A program made the translations under genes and the position numbers. The notes beneath the pieces are model-generated. The model saw nothing but the letters and a program-made list of their open reading frames with translations. It was not told the origin of the DNA and ran no database searches. DNA of 64,000 nucleotides from Adineta vaga (taxonomy: Eukaryota; Rotifera), in assembly GCA_021613535.1 (NCBI GenBank), contig CP075492.1:15128001-15192000 (forward strand), in the 5' to 3' direction. Shown here piece by piece: positions 1 to 12,005 of the stretch. Each line of letters begins with the position of its first letter. Position 1 is the first letter of the stretch.

Positions 1-1153
1 AGACCTGATGCACCATTTCTTGCCTGGATATTCCAATCAGATAAATTGAAAAGCTTGAGAAAATGAGTGACATGTTTGGTAAATGTTTCATATTTACCAA
101 TAAAATTATATTTAAATTTACAGACTTGACAAAGTGTAGAATACGGTTGCCAATGATAGTTCATTTGAGCAATTCTTGCAGATGTTTGACTGTCAATAAG
201 AATATACCGAATAAATGCTTCAAACGAAGGATTAGATCTTAGACAGGAATTTTCTGTTGGTAAGGATGAGCCAGCTATCCTCTGCAGATGCATCTGATAA
301 TGGCAGATCGCCACACGCATCGCATCGTATTCGGGTTCTGAGTGAATTCTATCTTGTCTAGTGTTGCAATTCTTTCTTTGTAAGCTGATGCAAGACGTTC
401 GAATGGATGACGAACAAAAATAACTCGAGTGAACGATGGAGAGAATATTTCGGATAAATTAGAAAGTCTATTAAGGCGAAGATAAGGAAATGCAAATGTA
501 AAACTAAGTCGCCAAGGATTGAGTGGTCGAGAAGGAAATGTTACATTGATACTACCGAATCGAAGAACATTGAGATAGATGCGAAGAAATGCGGCAAGAG
601 ATTTTGGTGTTTCAGTTTTAGGAATAACAATTCCATTCTAAAAAAAGATTCTTCACGATAATATCACTATTTTTTGTCATACCTGTCGAAGCTCGTCAAT
701 GAATGTAGAGAAATTGATCATTTGCTCTATTCGAGTTCTTTCCAAACTAATATTTGTCCAATTGTTATCAAGATGTTTATTGATATCAAGCACATGCATG
801 TAAAGTATAACAGTAAGAAGAGTTTTGGTTGCTACCTTCGGAACAGAACAATACATTAGAGAACGAGATTGTAATACGAAAGTAATCAAATTGACTAACT
901 GATTTTTCTGTACCAAAATGTCTAAAGATGAATTATTCCTTTTGCATGACGATAAATACGAATAATTTGAGCTTTCGTTAAATTTTTCAAACCAATATGT
1001 ACTTGTTTCTATCATTTTAGTTACTGGTAAATCCACATTCTGCTTAGTGAGAAAATGATCTATGCTACCTTGAAATACAATGATAACAGTGATTAAAGCG
1101 ATTATATATATGTAATATCTCTTGTATAACCCAATAAATATCTTTACAAACAT
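1..1153 (-). CDS. Carbohydrate sulfotransferase (family 2 type), 3' end off window, one frameshift
   Basis: Predicted Golgi type II sulfotransferase that would move sulfate from PAPS to a glycan. Exon 1 is 683..1153 and exon 2 runs from 637 off the left edge; the 45-bp intron is GT-AG in phase 0. A membrane anchor lies at residues 10-30. The 5'-phosphosulfate motif reads CSVPKVATK and the 3'-phosphate motif reads VRHPFERLASAY, as in CHST8-14/HNK-1 enzymes; a downstream YNFIGKYETF block also fits the family. The reading frame slips by one base near 350-356: upstream frame carries the 3'-phosphate motif, and the next frame carries the rest of the domain from RIHSEPEYDAMR onward. One missing base explains both. 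It may be a recent pseudogene, an allele or a sequence error. The family call is firm; activity is not. Confidence 0.85.
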
Positions 1154-1463
1154 TGTACAGACTACGTCGATTTCATAACAATAGTCTTAATTCAGATATC
1201 TAAAAATTGAACGGTTACAAGACTATACTTGCAAACTGATGTTGATGAAAGTGAATTACGATCGTTTTACTACAGTCAAACCGGAGAACAAACAGAATGT
1301 GTACATTTTTAAAGCATGCGGTTTTATTTATTTATTTTGACAATGTTGCGACACATGAGCTCTTCTCATGGATGATGCAGAAATGTCAATAAGAGAAAGA
1401 AATACTTCAATTCATGTTACGAACATAAAATATTGAAAAATTAAAGTACAACAATCATTTGTT
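1154..1463. other. Intergenic, nothing recognised
   Basis: AT-rich spacer between the start of the sulfotransferase gene and the end of the NHL/EGF gene. I see no gene, repeat or RNA in it. Confidence 0.5.
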
Positions 1464-4400
1464 TCACACAATTGTCTCTGACTGCATCGAAATCTGACCT
1501 TGAGTTGATGATGATGATGGTGCATTGACATATACAAATCGTTGAATAACTGGTTTACGTTTTTTAGATAGTTTCTGACGTCGAAGTCTTTTCCGTTCTT
1601 CATCAACTGGATCAATACCAAAACCGTATTTTAAAATATCCATGACAATAATAAATATTCCTACAATTATCATCGCAATAATTCCAATATAAGCAAATGA
1701 TTTTGAAACAATTCTATAAATAATCATTTTCATTGCAATTATTTCACAATATCGACCATAATAACTTTTACTCAGACATTCACATGTATAATTCAATAGC
1801 ACTGGTCGACAAACACCATTATTTAAACATGTTACATTCTGACAGTAATTGATTTTTGTTTCACACTGTTTCCCTTGCCAACCAAGTTGACATAGACATT
1901 TGAATGTTTCATTAAATACTTCTGTACAAATACCTGCAAACGAAATAGATATCTTTAGTTCGATAATGAAAATGCAAATGAAATATACCATCATTCCAAC
2001 ATGTATTTAGTTTACATAATCGATGATCATTTTCACATGTAGTACCATTGAAATTATTTAAACATGCACAAAAATATCCTTGTGAAGTTGTATGATTGTC
2101 TGTGCAAGAGCCATTGTTTTGACACGGTTGTAACATATTACATAGTGAATTAGATATATTACATGAAGAACCAATATGTGTAGAACTATCACAAGTTGGT
2201 GTAAATATATATTGTGACGGCGTTCTACCTAGTAGGGAAAAAAACAAGAAATTGCATTCGGAGGGAAATCTTTTTTTCAAAAATCCACTTGTAGTTGTCT
2301 TTGATGGTCATTATTTCAGAGATTTTATCTGTAGTAGAGATAAATGAAAAAGTTGAATCTATAAAAAATAGAAAAATATCGCATTGGAATTTGTTTGAAG
2401 AAGAATAAATGTATATACCAATGCTGTCGATATTTGGAGTTGTTATTGTATCTAAGAAAAGAAATTTTGTATAGAAAATATCTAATATTGATTTCCTTTA
2501 AATATGATTCGATTTTGAGACAACAGTCATGGTAACAAGTACTCGCCACTTATCGCAAGATTGTTTGTTATAGAGAAATTTTTGAATTCGTTGATTGTTC
2601 TTATCCATTACAAACATATTTCCATAACTGTCAAATCGAAGATCATACGGTGCATGCAATGTATCGGCTGCTGGATCACTCTTATCACTGCAACCAACTA
2701 GACAGCGGAAACCATTAGAACTTTCTCCAACAATTCGATTTTGTTGATGGTCGACGATAAATAGATATCCATTAGCATCAAGCACAACTCCAGTAGGACT
2801 CTTTAGTACGATTGTTTTTTCCATCGTTGTGTTTCCTGCCACTGTTGTTCCATCGATGTTTCCTGGCTTAAAAAGTTGAATCCTATTGTTAGCAAAGTCT
2901 GCCACGAAAAGATTAAAATTCATATCGATGAAGATTCCATATGGGTGACAAAGCATATTTGCTGATGAACCAGAAGTACCATTACTTGAACCTGCAACGA
3001 TTATATATCTGTCTAAAAAGCTATTCAATGACTTCTTGACAACTTGGTGAAAATTGTATTTCGAACAGTAAAGAGTATCATTCATATCGACAAAAAGACC
3101 CAAACAATATCCACTGACATTCATCACCGATATACTACTTGTCGAATTTAATCTCCATTGCTCAACTAGACCTGTTAAGGCGCTACTAATATAAATATCA
3201 CGAGTAACGGTAACAAAGAGACTGCTAGGATGCGATACGTTAAAAAAAATAGTCCTTGTTGAATTGTTTTGTCCTTCTAGCCAAACTTGAACTTGATTAT
3301 ATGCAGCCGCTGTCACATAGATATTGTTGTCAATATCAATAAAAATACTACAAAGTTGGTGACCAATTGAACTTCCGTTTATAAAAGTTATAGCATTTGG
3401 ATTCCATGATGCCATCGAACAGAGTTTTGGTCGATTGAAAGATTCGACTAGATAGAAAAGTTCCAAAAATTAAAGAATTTAGGTAATTGTGAAATAAAAG
3501 AATATCTCGAGCACTTACCACAAGAATTAGTTGCCAAAAGAAATTTCTGAATTCGACTATTTTCCCAATCCATGACAAATATATTTCCATAACTATCGAA
3601 ACTTAGAGTTACTGGATGGTATAATTGATTTGAAGCTGAACCTTTTGAGTTTGAGCATCCTACTAAACATTGAAAGCTATTCGATCCTGCTCTAATAATA
3701 CGATGGTTTCCGAAATCGACAATAAACAAAAATTGATTGGCATCAAGTACAACTCCCGTGGGGTAAGAAAGTAAAGAATTTTGTATTCCACTACGTCCTA
3801 CGACTGTAACTCCTTTCTTTTCTGTTGATTTGAATAATTGAATTCTATGATTGTAACAATCCGCTACATACAAATCAATGTTTGTATCGACAAAAATGCC
3901 AAATGGGTGATAAAACATATGTGGTTCTGAACCACTGGAACCCGTACCTATCATACCCTTATCTGTACTATTGTCCAACGACTGCTTGACGACTTGATGA
4001 AGCCAGAAAAGTGAACAGTAGAGAATATTGTTGATATCAACGAAAAGGCATGAGCAAAGACCCTTGACGTTCATAACAGACTCACCACTCGTTGCGTCCA
4101 TTGTCCACTCGATTTTTACTGAAACCACTATCTATATATATATATCACCCGTAACAGTGACGAAAAGACTGTATGGATTAATTAGATCACTAGAAATGAT
4201 CTTGGTTGAATTAATGTTTCCTTCGAGCCAAATCACAACTTGATTCAGAGCGAGAGCAGCTACATAGACTGTATTATTTCTATCAACAAAGAGACCAATT
4301 GGTTTATTTCCAACTACGCTAATATTTGCAAATGTAAATGCATTGGGATTCCATGACACCAATGAACAAAATTTTGGTTGATTGTAAGAGACAGCTAAAT

Positions 4401-4528
4401 AATGATAGTACTCTGTAACATTCTATCACAATATGCTAGGTTCTGCTTCATCATAGAAAATTTCTTCAAGATTACTTACCTTCAGCTGAATTAGTGATAA
4501 TAAGAATAAACAGACAAATGAACAACAT
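1464..4528 (-). CDS. NHL-repeat / EGF-like single-pass membrane protein, with an in-frame stop and a damaged splice donor
   Basis: Secreted-then-membrane architecture. Exon 1 (4480..4528) is a signal peptide MLFICLFILIITNSAE. Two homologous beta-propeller exons follow (about 3511-4430 and 2570-3436), with repeats of the type PFGIFVDTNIDLYVADCYN typical of NHL propellers. Then come EGF-like exons with regularly spaced cysteines (2236 down to about 1990, and 1937 down), a TM helix near 1640-1710 and a basic cytoplasmic tail ending at 1464. Every intron I can place is phase 1, which suits module shuffling. Two defects: an in-frame TAG at 4132..4134 inside a (TA)6 tract, with the same frame resuming after it, and a donor after the second propeller reading GATAAGT where the first has GGTAAGT. 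The linker between 2240 and 2540 probably holds short Thr-rich exons that I could not place securely. Possibly a recent pseudogene. Confidence 0.75.
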
Positions 4529-5064
4529 TCTGAAGAGAGAATTTTTCTTTTTTTTATACATTTATATGAATAGTTGTAATAGAAATTGAATACTTTAACT
4601 GATTATAAAAACGATAGTTGACACTATACAGAAATCATCATAAAAGAACGTGTTATTCATCGTGTAGTAGTATTAAGATACAATATCAGTTACAAACTAC
4701 AGATATCATGAATGTTGATGTTAATTTTTGACATACATCATATTCAGTCAGAAATCTATTTGCTTTTCTTTTTTTTATGATCATTGTATGCAAATCTATA
4801 TTCAATTTCTATTCTCATATTCTTGAATTTCATAAGATTCGATTAAACATTAACCAGAATCTGAATTCCGAACTCAACGTACGTTCTAAGACACTGCAAG
4901 CTTTCAGATTTTCCTCCAATCGGCAACATATTATAGTATAGCGACATCTATATATTCATGTTCTACATTACAGAAAGTATCGAATCAGGTTTCATATTTT
5001 GTGTTTGTTTTTTTGAAATATGTGGATCGTCACATAAAAAAACGTTTTATCTCGACAAGCGCGC
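4529..5064. other. Intergenic / divergent promoter region
   Basis: Lies between two divergent genes, so it should hold both promoters. No TATA box, repeat or RNA gene stands out beyond general AT richness. Confidence 0.4.
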
Positions 5065-5571
5065 ATGGCTAAAAAGGTAAATAACAAAGCAATGTTATTA
5101 AATGATCCTTATTATGGTGACTTTTCTCTCGATGTACTTCGTTTGAGCCATCATGCAACTCAACGAGCAGTTGAAAGAAAAATTCCTGCCACAGAACTCT
5201 TGCAATCACGCAGTCATATAAATGCATACGTTGATAAAGTGGTGAGCAAAAGTGGTGTAATTATCACAACATATCCCCGTCAACCATATATCGCTCCCAT
5301 TCCTGATGAATTACCTGAAAATGGAAGACGTTTCACGTTTCCAAAAAATGGTATTGGTATTTTCATCGGTAAACAACATGTCAATATTAAACGTACTCAA
5401 ACTGAGTATAATCTAATAACACTTTATTTCGATAAATCTGGAAGCCTTATCGCTGTCCCACCATCGGCTGATTACAATTGGACAATGTTTGAAAATATGC
5501 TCGAAAAAGCACAGAAAAGAAAATATAAAACACCCCAGCAACTCTTAGCAAAGAAAAATGAACAAAAATGA
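5065..5571 (+). CDS. Unrecognised 168-residue protein, DUF4258-like N-terminus
   Basis: Single-exon frame starting at the first ATG, after a long AT-rich leader. Near residues 28-45 it reads LSHHATQRAVERKIPATEL. A histidine followed by an RxxER-type helix resembles the small DUF4258 fold, common in bacteria and phages; this is a weak pattern resemblance only. A beta-rich middle (KSGVIITTYPR, ITLYFDKSGSLIAV) and a lysine-rich tail follow. No signal peptide or membrane segment is visible, so it is probably cytosolic or nuclear. No intron is seen, unlike most neighbours. Function unknown. Confidence 0.65.
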   Translation: MAKKVNNKAMLLNDPYYGDFSLDVLRLSHHATQRAVERKIPATELLQSRSHINAYVDKVVSKSGVIITTYPRQPYIAPIPDELPENGRRFTFPKNGIGIFIGKQHVNIKRTQTEYNLITLYFDKSGSLIAVPPSADYNWTMFENMLEKAQKRKYKTPQQLLAKKNEQK

Positions 5572-6252
5572 CTCATTTTAAATTTGATTTTCTTGTCTAT
5601 ATTCCTTTCTTTAAAAAAAAAGCAGCGTAATTATACGTCTGATTATATCAAATTGAAAAGGATGTATCATTTTACGAAAAATTTACACAGTTTAAGTTTA
5701 TCCATACGAATTAAAATATGCGTAGTTCTGCGTCATTCCAAGTTACATTGTAGAATAATTTATAACTTATATACTCAGGTACATAATATTATAATAATAT
5801 CAAATTATACTCGAATGTATTTACATCAATTCATATGAAGAGAAAAGGTGAATTTGATCATTTAATATATAATTTTGTATGTATATTCAGACGCGCTTGT
5901 TTCTCACAGAAGACGAAAAAACAAGTTATGCATAATTACATATTTTTGTAATAAAACTATAATTTATTCATCATATAGTTGGGAAAAAAAGTCATCGACG
6001 GTAGCAGAAGCAGCAAAAAAGTATTTAACTCAGACATTTTGTTTTCGATACAACATTACCGACTTTATCAAAAGTTCACAAATTGATCTTGCCTATGTTA
6101 CCATTTACTCATGTAGTTTTTAATATGCAGCTAACCTCACACTCAATCGAGGCAGATGAATAATCGTTTTGCTTGTCGCGGGACAATAGGGATATTTCTT
6201 TAGTTAAAGTTAGTTTATTTTAGATATTCATAGTGTTTAATTTCGTTCTTTT
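5572..6252. other. Intergenic, no convincing gene
   Basis: AT-rich spacer. Short open frames here (for example 5875..6123) have no family resemblance. A C-rich stretch, CTAACCTCACACTCAATCG at about 6132, resembles the recurring intergenic CA-rich motif described under findings. Confidence 0.4.
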
Positions 6253-8530
6253 ATGTCGCAAGTGTATAATAGGAGAACTCGTGACATTTCCATGCGTCAC
6301 CTGCCATCGCTGCGTATTGGTATTACCCTTCTTTGGGTGGAAGATATGTGTTCTATGTCGAAAGAAAGGGATGAAGCAATGGATCATCTGTGCATTTCGA
6401 AAAATTGTCATATTTTGCGTTATACGAATATTTCTAAATGTTTCAAGTATTTAAACCATGCGAAAAAATATGAATGTATAATTATCATTATAAATATCGA
6501 TGGTAGTTCAATCAAAACTAGTGACACTTCTCGACTTAGTCTATATCGACAAATACGAAAACTATTTCTTATATCATCAATTTCTAACAAAGATAAAGAC
6601 GCTTGTGTTGATCTTATCAGTAACACACACAACGGAATCAGTAGAATGGCTGAAATCTTCTACGATTATAATATGTTATTTAGTCGATTAGAACAAATCA
6701 TAAACGAATTCGATAATCCAGATGACGATCTATTCACTATATTTAATAGTCACGAAAAAGCTCTGCGAGATTTACGCAATGAACTTGGTCCATACATATG
6801 GAGTCAAACACTTAAAAGTCAGTTTACTTGATTTACAAAAAGTATTTTTTCATTAACCAGTTAAGTCTCTGAAAGGTTTACGAAAATCTAACTCCATGTT
6901 AAGCTTCTTTCGTACTTAATTCTGTACACATTATTTGAAACAAGTAATCGTTCTGTTTCTATTTCATTTAGTGATTCTCATAGCTATGTCCCTTGATGAT
7001 CCTTCCAGTGCAAAAAGAGAAATGTTAGCGGAATGTCGTGCTTGTTGTCGCAATAATTCACATGATTTGAAACAAATTGATGAATTTGAACGAACATTTC
7101 GTTCGGATAATGCTATTTTATGGTATACGAAACCTTCTTTTCTTCATCGTTTGATTAACAAAGCTTTACGCACTGAAGATAATCTTGTTCTACACAAATT
7201 TCGTTACTTTATTGTCGATTTTTGTGAACGTCTGAAACAAGCAGCTTTAACGAGCGCACAATGTACAGAACAATTTCGTTTGTATCGTGGAACAAGGCTG
7301 GGTCGAGAGGAAGTCAATAAATTGCACATTGGTTCATTAGTAGCAACTAATGATTTTTTCTCATCATCAAAAGATTTGTTGGTAGCTCAAGAATTTATTA
7401 GTATTGATCCAATCACAGGAATGTCACCAAGTTCTGGTTGCGATGATCGTCAACAATATGTTCTCTTCCAGATTGATGTCAATTTAAATACATCACCTGA
7501 AATTATTGTAACTGATATATCCGGCTTGAGTACTATACCCGACGAACATGAAATGGTGTTTAGTTTAGGTACTACTTTCACTATAACTGATATTAATTAT
7601 GATACGCTGCATCATATATGGTACATTCATATGATTTCATCATCAGAAGTTGCTAAACTTATTCAAGAATATAATACACATATTCAAAAACGTTTTATTG
7701 AAACAAAGCCGATAGTGATGTTTGGCCATGTTCTTTCAGAATTTTGTAGTAATTATCATGGTGCAATAATATACTTTCATCGTTTATTAAGATCTAAATC
7801 GTGGAATGATGAAGATAGACCCGATATCTATCACTATTTAGGACGTATTTATCGTGCTTTTGGTAAAAATCAACAAGCAATGACATACTTTCGGTGTGCT
7901 TTATTATTACAACGGCGTAACTTATCAGGATCGAGTATAACCTATGGCCGTGCACTGTCCTGTATTGGCTCCATCTATTCTGAGTTAGGAGATTTATCAC
8001 GAGCAATTAGATTGTACGAACAAGCTATGGTCATCTATCGGAAAGTGTTACCTAAAAATCATTATGAATTTGGTTTTCATTCCAATCGACTTGCTCAAGT
8101 CTATTGGTTGAATGGACAATATGAGTTTGCACGTGATTTATTAATGAACACAATATCGTTTAACAAAGAAACAATGCCGAAAAATTCGCCAGGTCTAGCA
8201 CAAACATTACATTGTATGGGTTTGGTACAACATTCACTGAATGATCGAGAACAAGCACTTCACTATTTCAAACAGTCACTGGAAATGCGTCAGTCATTTC
8301 AAGCTGGAAATCATCCGTATGCCGCTCGAACATGTTATGAATTGAGTTTATTGTATGAAGAACAAAATGATGATACAACAGCACTCGATTATGCTCGAAA
8401 AGCATTGTCTATTGATCAATCTAAGTTATCTCATAATCATAAAGAACTTCAACAATCAATGAAACTTGTCGAACGTTTATCACTGAAAATCAATGATGTT
8501 TCTTTGTCTCAACCAGAAAGATCTTGCTAA
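6253..8530 (+). CDS. ADP-ribosyltransferase with C-terminal TPRs (bdelloid ART-TPR family)
   Basis: Two exons, 6253..6817 and 6972..8530, joined in phase 1 by a GT-AG intron; the join gives ..WSQTLKMILIAMS.. and keeps the frame. The N-terminal 190 residues match the extra domain seen ahead of ART in bdelloid proteins. The ART core has the R-S-E layout: Arg in LYRGTR, Ser motif in FFSSSKD and the ExE glutamates in DEHEMVF. This predicts an arginine-type mono-ADP-ribosyltransferase using NAD. Five or more TPR units follow from about residue 420 (SYGRALSCIGSIYSELGD-like, then NHYEFGFHSNRLAQVYW and later copies), likely for protein binding. No signal peptide is seen on exon 1, so it is presumably intracellular. 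Target unknown. An upstream exon cannot be excluded. Confidence 0.88.
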
Positions 8531-10937
8531 ATTATCAGTTCGTATTAGTATTTTCTACAACAGTTTTGGATCGCTACCAAATGAAAATCAATAATAGTTC
8601 CATTCATGCTTCTGAAAATGAAGACATCATCTCGACGATTCAAAGTTCTAATTGATGTAAAATAAATGATGAATATTTATTCATATACGCAAAAACCATG
8701 CAAGAATCGATCAAAAATTTGCAATGAATAATTTCACAAATATTATTCTATTTATCATCTTTGCGAGTGGACGGCGTTGTTATATGTTTTCCTCTTATCC
8801 ACACTCCCACACTCAAAAATAAGATGCATGTAGTACATTCAAATGTGACTGTTGAGTTATAGTGAAAATAATGCATGCTTCACATATTCTCGCTTTTATC
8901 TGTTTCTTCTATTATCACAATAGTCGATGCAAATGTCATGCTTTCTTTTTCAAAATATCGTATCTGTATAGCTGCACAAACTTCATACAACACTGTACGA
9001 TCAGTTATTTGTGAAGAGCATTGGAACAACTACAGCACGTCTCATTTTCCATTTACGAATGCAAAAGGCGACGAAACTGACCATACGTGGTACTATTAAC
9101 TTTAAAGCTGTTGCTAGACCACCAACAGTCGAGTTTACAAAAAAATGAATCAATAACGAACTATCAAGCGCTGTTACATTGGTTGGTGGAGAACCAGCTA
9201 AATGTGATTATAGTTGACTGATACATGTTTGATTCAAGAAACATGTGAGATCTGATTGAAGTAATGATTCAATCATATAACATCCAATATAAATATCTGG
9301 AACTGTAAATATCATGCCTTCAGTACTGCTCATAATTAATGATTTACGAACACATCTACTTGAAGATGCACAAGTACATGTTGTGACAACTCGTGCCTGT
9401 GTTTAAAATCGAAAATTATCTCCCACAATAATATCGTAACTATACTGTAGCGACTGGATAGCAAACCGTTACTCTGAGTTGTGCTCCGTATTACAGAGAA
9501 TGACAGAAAAAAATCATTTGTAGTCGACACTTTACACTGAGATATAAACGCTTTGGTTTGCGATTGAAATAACTTAAAGAAAGTTACAGATGCAGTAACA
9601 TATTGATTTGAATAGAATTGAATCAAACGATTTGAAATTATTCTATTCACCAATCGACAAAAGTCACTCAACGCTTGAAATGTAAATATATCTGTTGCTA
9701 AAAAGTCTATCAACAAAATTTTTCTTGTACCACGAGATAAATACATATAATAAATCCAATCGTCAGTGACAAAGACACTATTACAACTTGATGAAGTGTA
9801 TAATCAAGATGAAGAAATGTGTTATAGTTGATTGAGATTGTTGAGCATGGACATGTTAATGTTTATGAATGTTTATCATACAATTGTGAATATTGTGCAA
9901 TTGTTGGTGATAGAACAGTTTCAGTTTGTGTGATAGTTATAAGTGAATTGTAGAGAAGAAGAATAATCTTGTTGAAATTCGTTCATTTCGAAGTTAATGT
10001 TCATCTGTTGACGGTGAAATTCATGGAAAAAGATTTAAATTTTGAAGAAATAATTTTATTTTTTGCTAGATATTGGAACGGAAAAGAGGATTATTTATCA
10101 CTAAAATAAAATATTTCTCGTAATCAACGTTCTCCTTCCTGCCCATGTACATCACTAAATAAAAATAAATACGTGCCATTCATGATGAGAAGAGTATATC
10201 CACGCTACATGGTCTGAAAATAAAAGAATATGATTTATTACATCTGCCATTGGAATGTGAGTATAAGGATGTGTAAAAATATATTTAGATTGGAAATAAA
10301 AATCTGATTTGTCTTTTTTTTTTAACTATAACAATTAAAACTGATGAATATATTGCGCTTTTATATAATTTATTTCCTATAGTATCAGAAAAAAAGATAA
10401 TTAAAACAAGCTTTGTTTCTTATGTATTTCAACAACTCTAAAAATAAAGAAAACTATTTTCTTCATATTTTTCTTCTGATATGGAACGTATATGTAATAA
10501 GAATAGATTTCTCTTTTATTCTTATTCTTAGGTTAAATAGAAATATATGATTTCCTTTGAAATATAATTGTTTTATTTTAAAGATAAAAATAGAAATTTG
10601 CCTTCACATCTCTTAAACAGTAATTATTTGAAATTATTTAAATCTATTTCTATTGCGCGTTGAACAAATCAAAATTCCTAGATAAGAATGTTGGTTGAGA
10701 AAGTACGCATAGTTATATTTGTAAGCTAATAATATCTTGATCATCAATCCTAAATATTCATTAAAGAAAAACAACAATCACAACAAGCAATGTATTTTTA
10801 GAGGAATAAATTGAGTTACATTTGAGTCGAGTGTCAAAAACAGATAGAGAACGAATATGACGTGTTTACTTGAACTCTATAATATGCATATTCTTAAAAT
10901 AGATACATTCAAGAGTTAAGATTTTTCCTGTATGAGC
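8531..10937. other. Gene-poor 2.4 kb with a decayed, unidentified gene relic
   Basis: No intact gene. 9150-9760 reads on plus as short coding-like pieces broken by many stops (such as TLVGGEPAKCDYS, then IINDLRTHLLEDAQVHVV), which suggests an old relic I cannot name. Part of it, about 9485-9560, recurs near 12725-12800. A CA-rich stretch ATCCACACTCCCACACTC lies at about 8798. The rest (9800-10937) is AT-rich spacer. The 136-residue minus frame at 9336..9746 has no family features and is probably the shadow of the relic. Confidence 0.4.
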
Positions 10938-12005
10938 TCAGTGTTTTGTATCATTCCGAGGGTGAATTTTTGTAGGTCGTTGATACCCAGGTACGCTAGA
11001 CATAGGATACATCTTGAGTACAGTATTTGTAGGAATAATTGAATTTAATTGGCGATGTTTTCGAATAATTTTGTAAAATTCTTCGCGAAAAATTGTACCT
11101 GTAAGTGTATATAAATAGAAGCTAGTGGAATGAGCGAAATACGTTAGTACACTCGCAGTTTTAAAAGCCAAATTTTCCCATGCAAGTCGAACTGTATCTT
11201 TAGACACGCTGACAGTAAATGAAGCATACAATCGATATATAGAAAATGGTAAAGTAGAGAGAATAATGACGAGTACTTGAGCAGCTAACATACGTATCAA
11301 CTGTTTGTCTACGCGTCGATTTGTTTGATCATTTCGAGAAACTACTCTCGGACGTATTTTTCGGTGTTGATGAATATTATGAAGTGTAAGAAATCCAAAT
11401 AGAAGCATGAAAAAAGATGGACAAAGTGAATAGAAAACCATACTCCAAAATGCAATAAAAGTATGATAAAAACCTTTTTGGCCATAGCATTGAGGTATAA
11501 TATTACCAAATCCATCAGGCATATTAATTAATTCATAGTAAACAGGCATATGTAAGTGCAAAATGATGAGTGTAATAATAGTAATTAGAATAGCGATTCT
11601 TGCTGTTTTATATGAACTTAATTGACGAAGGCGTACATTTGTTGAACTTTTTAAATAACGATCAACACAGGCTAAGGCAACTAACCAACAAGATATTGCT
11701 CGTACGACATAAAAAGCAAAAAATTCAATTTTACATATTCCAATATTATAATTTCCAATTTCAATATTAAATCCTTCTGAAGTAATGCGCACTGGAACAA
11801 TAACGAATATAACAAATAAATTGAAACATGTTGCCGAGAAAAAATACAATGAACATGATTCATGGCGAAGACGTTGTCGAGTAAAAATAAATACATTAAA
11901 TACAAGACCAATTGCACCGAGAACAAGATTGATAAATGAAACAGTGAAAATTATGACTATTATTGCTGTATTTATTTTTTTCAGTGTATCGTCGACTGAG
12001 GACAT
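10938..12005 (-). CDS. Rhodopsin-class 7TM receptor, FMRFamide-receptor-like
   Basis: A 355-residue single-exon G-protein-coupled receptor for the plasma membrane. Seven hydrophobic helices can be traced. TM1 (about 17-42) has GLVFNVFIF. TM3 ends in the DRY-type box, here CVDRYLKSS. TM5 is followed by a basic loop (HQHRKIRPR), TM6 carries VLVIILSTLPFSIYR, and TM7 (STSFYLYTLTGTIFREEF) leads into the tail. This is the short-loop layout of the very large bdelloid FMRFamide-like receptor family. The ligand cannot be told. The start is the first ATG of the frame, with a short extracellular N-terminus before TM1. Confidence 0.87.
   Translation of the reverse strand: MSSVDDTLKKINTAIIVIIFTVSFINLVLGAIGLVFNVFIFTRQRLRHESCSLYFFSATCFNLFVIFVIVPVRITSEGFNIEIGNYNIGICKIEFFAFYVVRAISCWLVALACVDRYLKSSTNVRLRQLSSYKTARIAILITIITLIILHLHMPVYYELINMPDGFGNIIPQCYGQKGFYHTFIAFWSMVFYSLCPSFFMLLFGFLTLHNIHQHRKIRPRVVSRNDQTNRRVDKQLIRMLAAQVLVIILSTLPFSIYRLYASFTVSVSKDTVRLAWENLAFKTASVLTYFAHSTSFYLYTLTGTIFREEFYKIIRKHRQLNSIIPTNTVLKMYPMSSVPGYQRPTKIHPRNDTKH

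Noticed and set aside
338-395. A small intron in place of the sulfotransferase frameshift
   Set aside because: The only GT-AG pair that would restore the frame removes the essential RHPFERLASAY motif.
5875-6123. Plus-strand frame of 82 residues
   Set aside because: No ATG context, motif or splice partner; probably chance in AT-rich DNA.
9336-9746. Minus-strand frame of 136 residues
   Set aside because: No family resemblance; the plus strand has weak coding-like pieces that explain it better.
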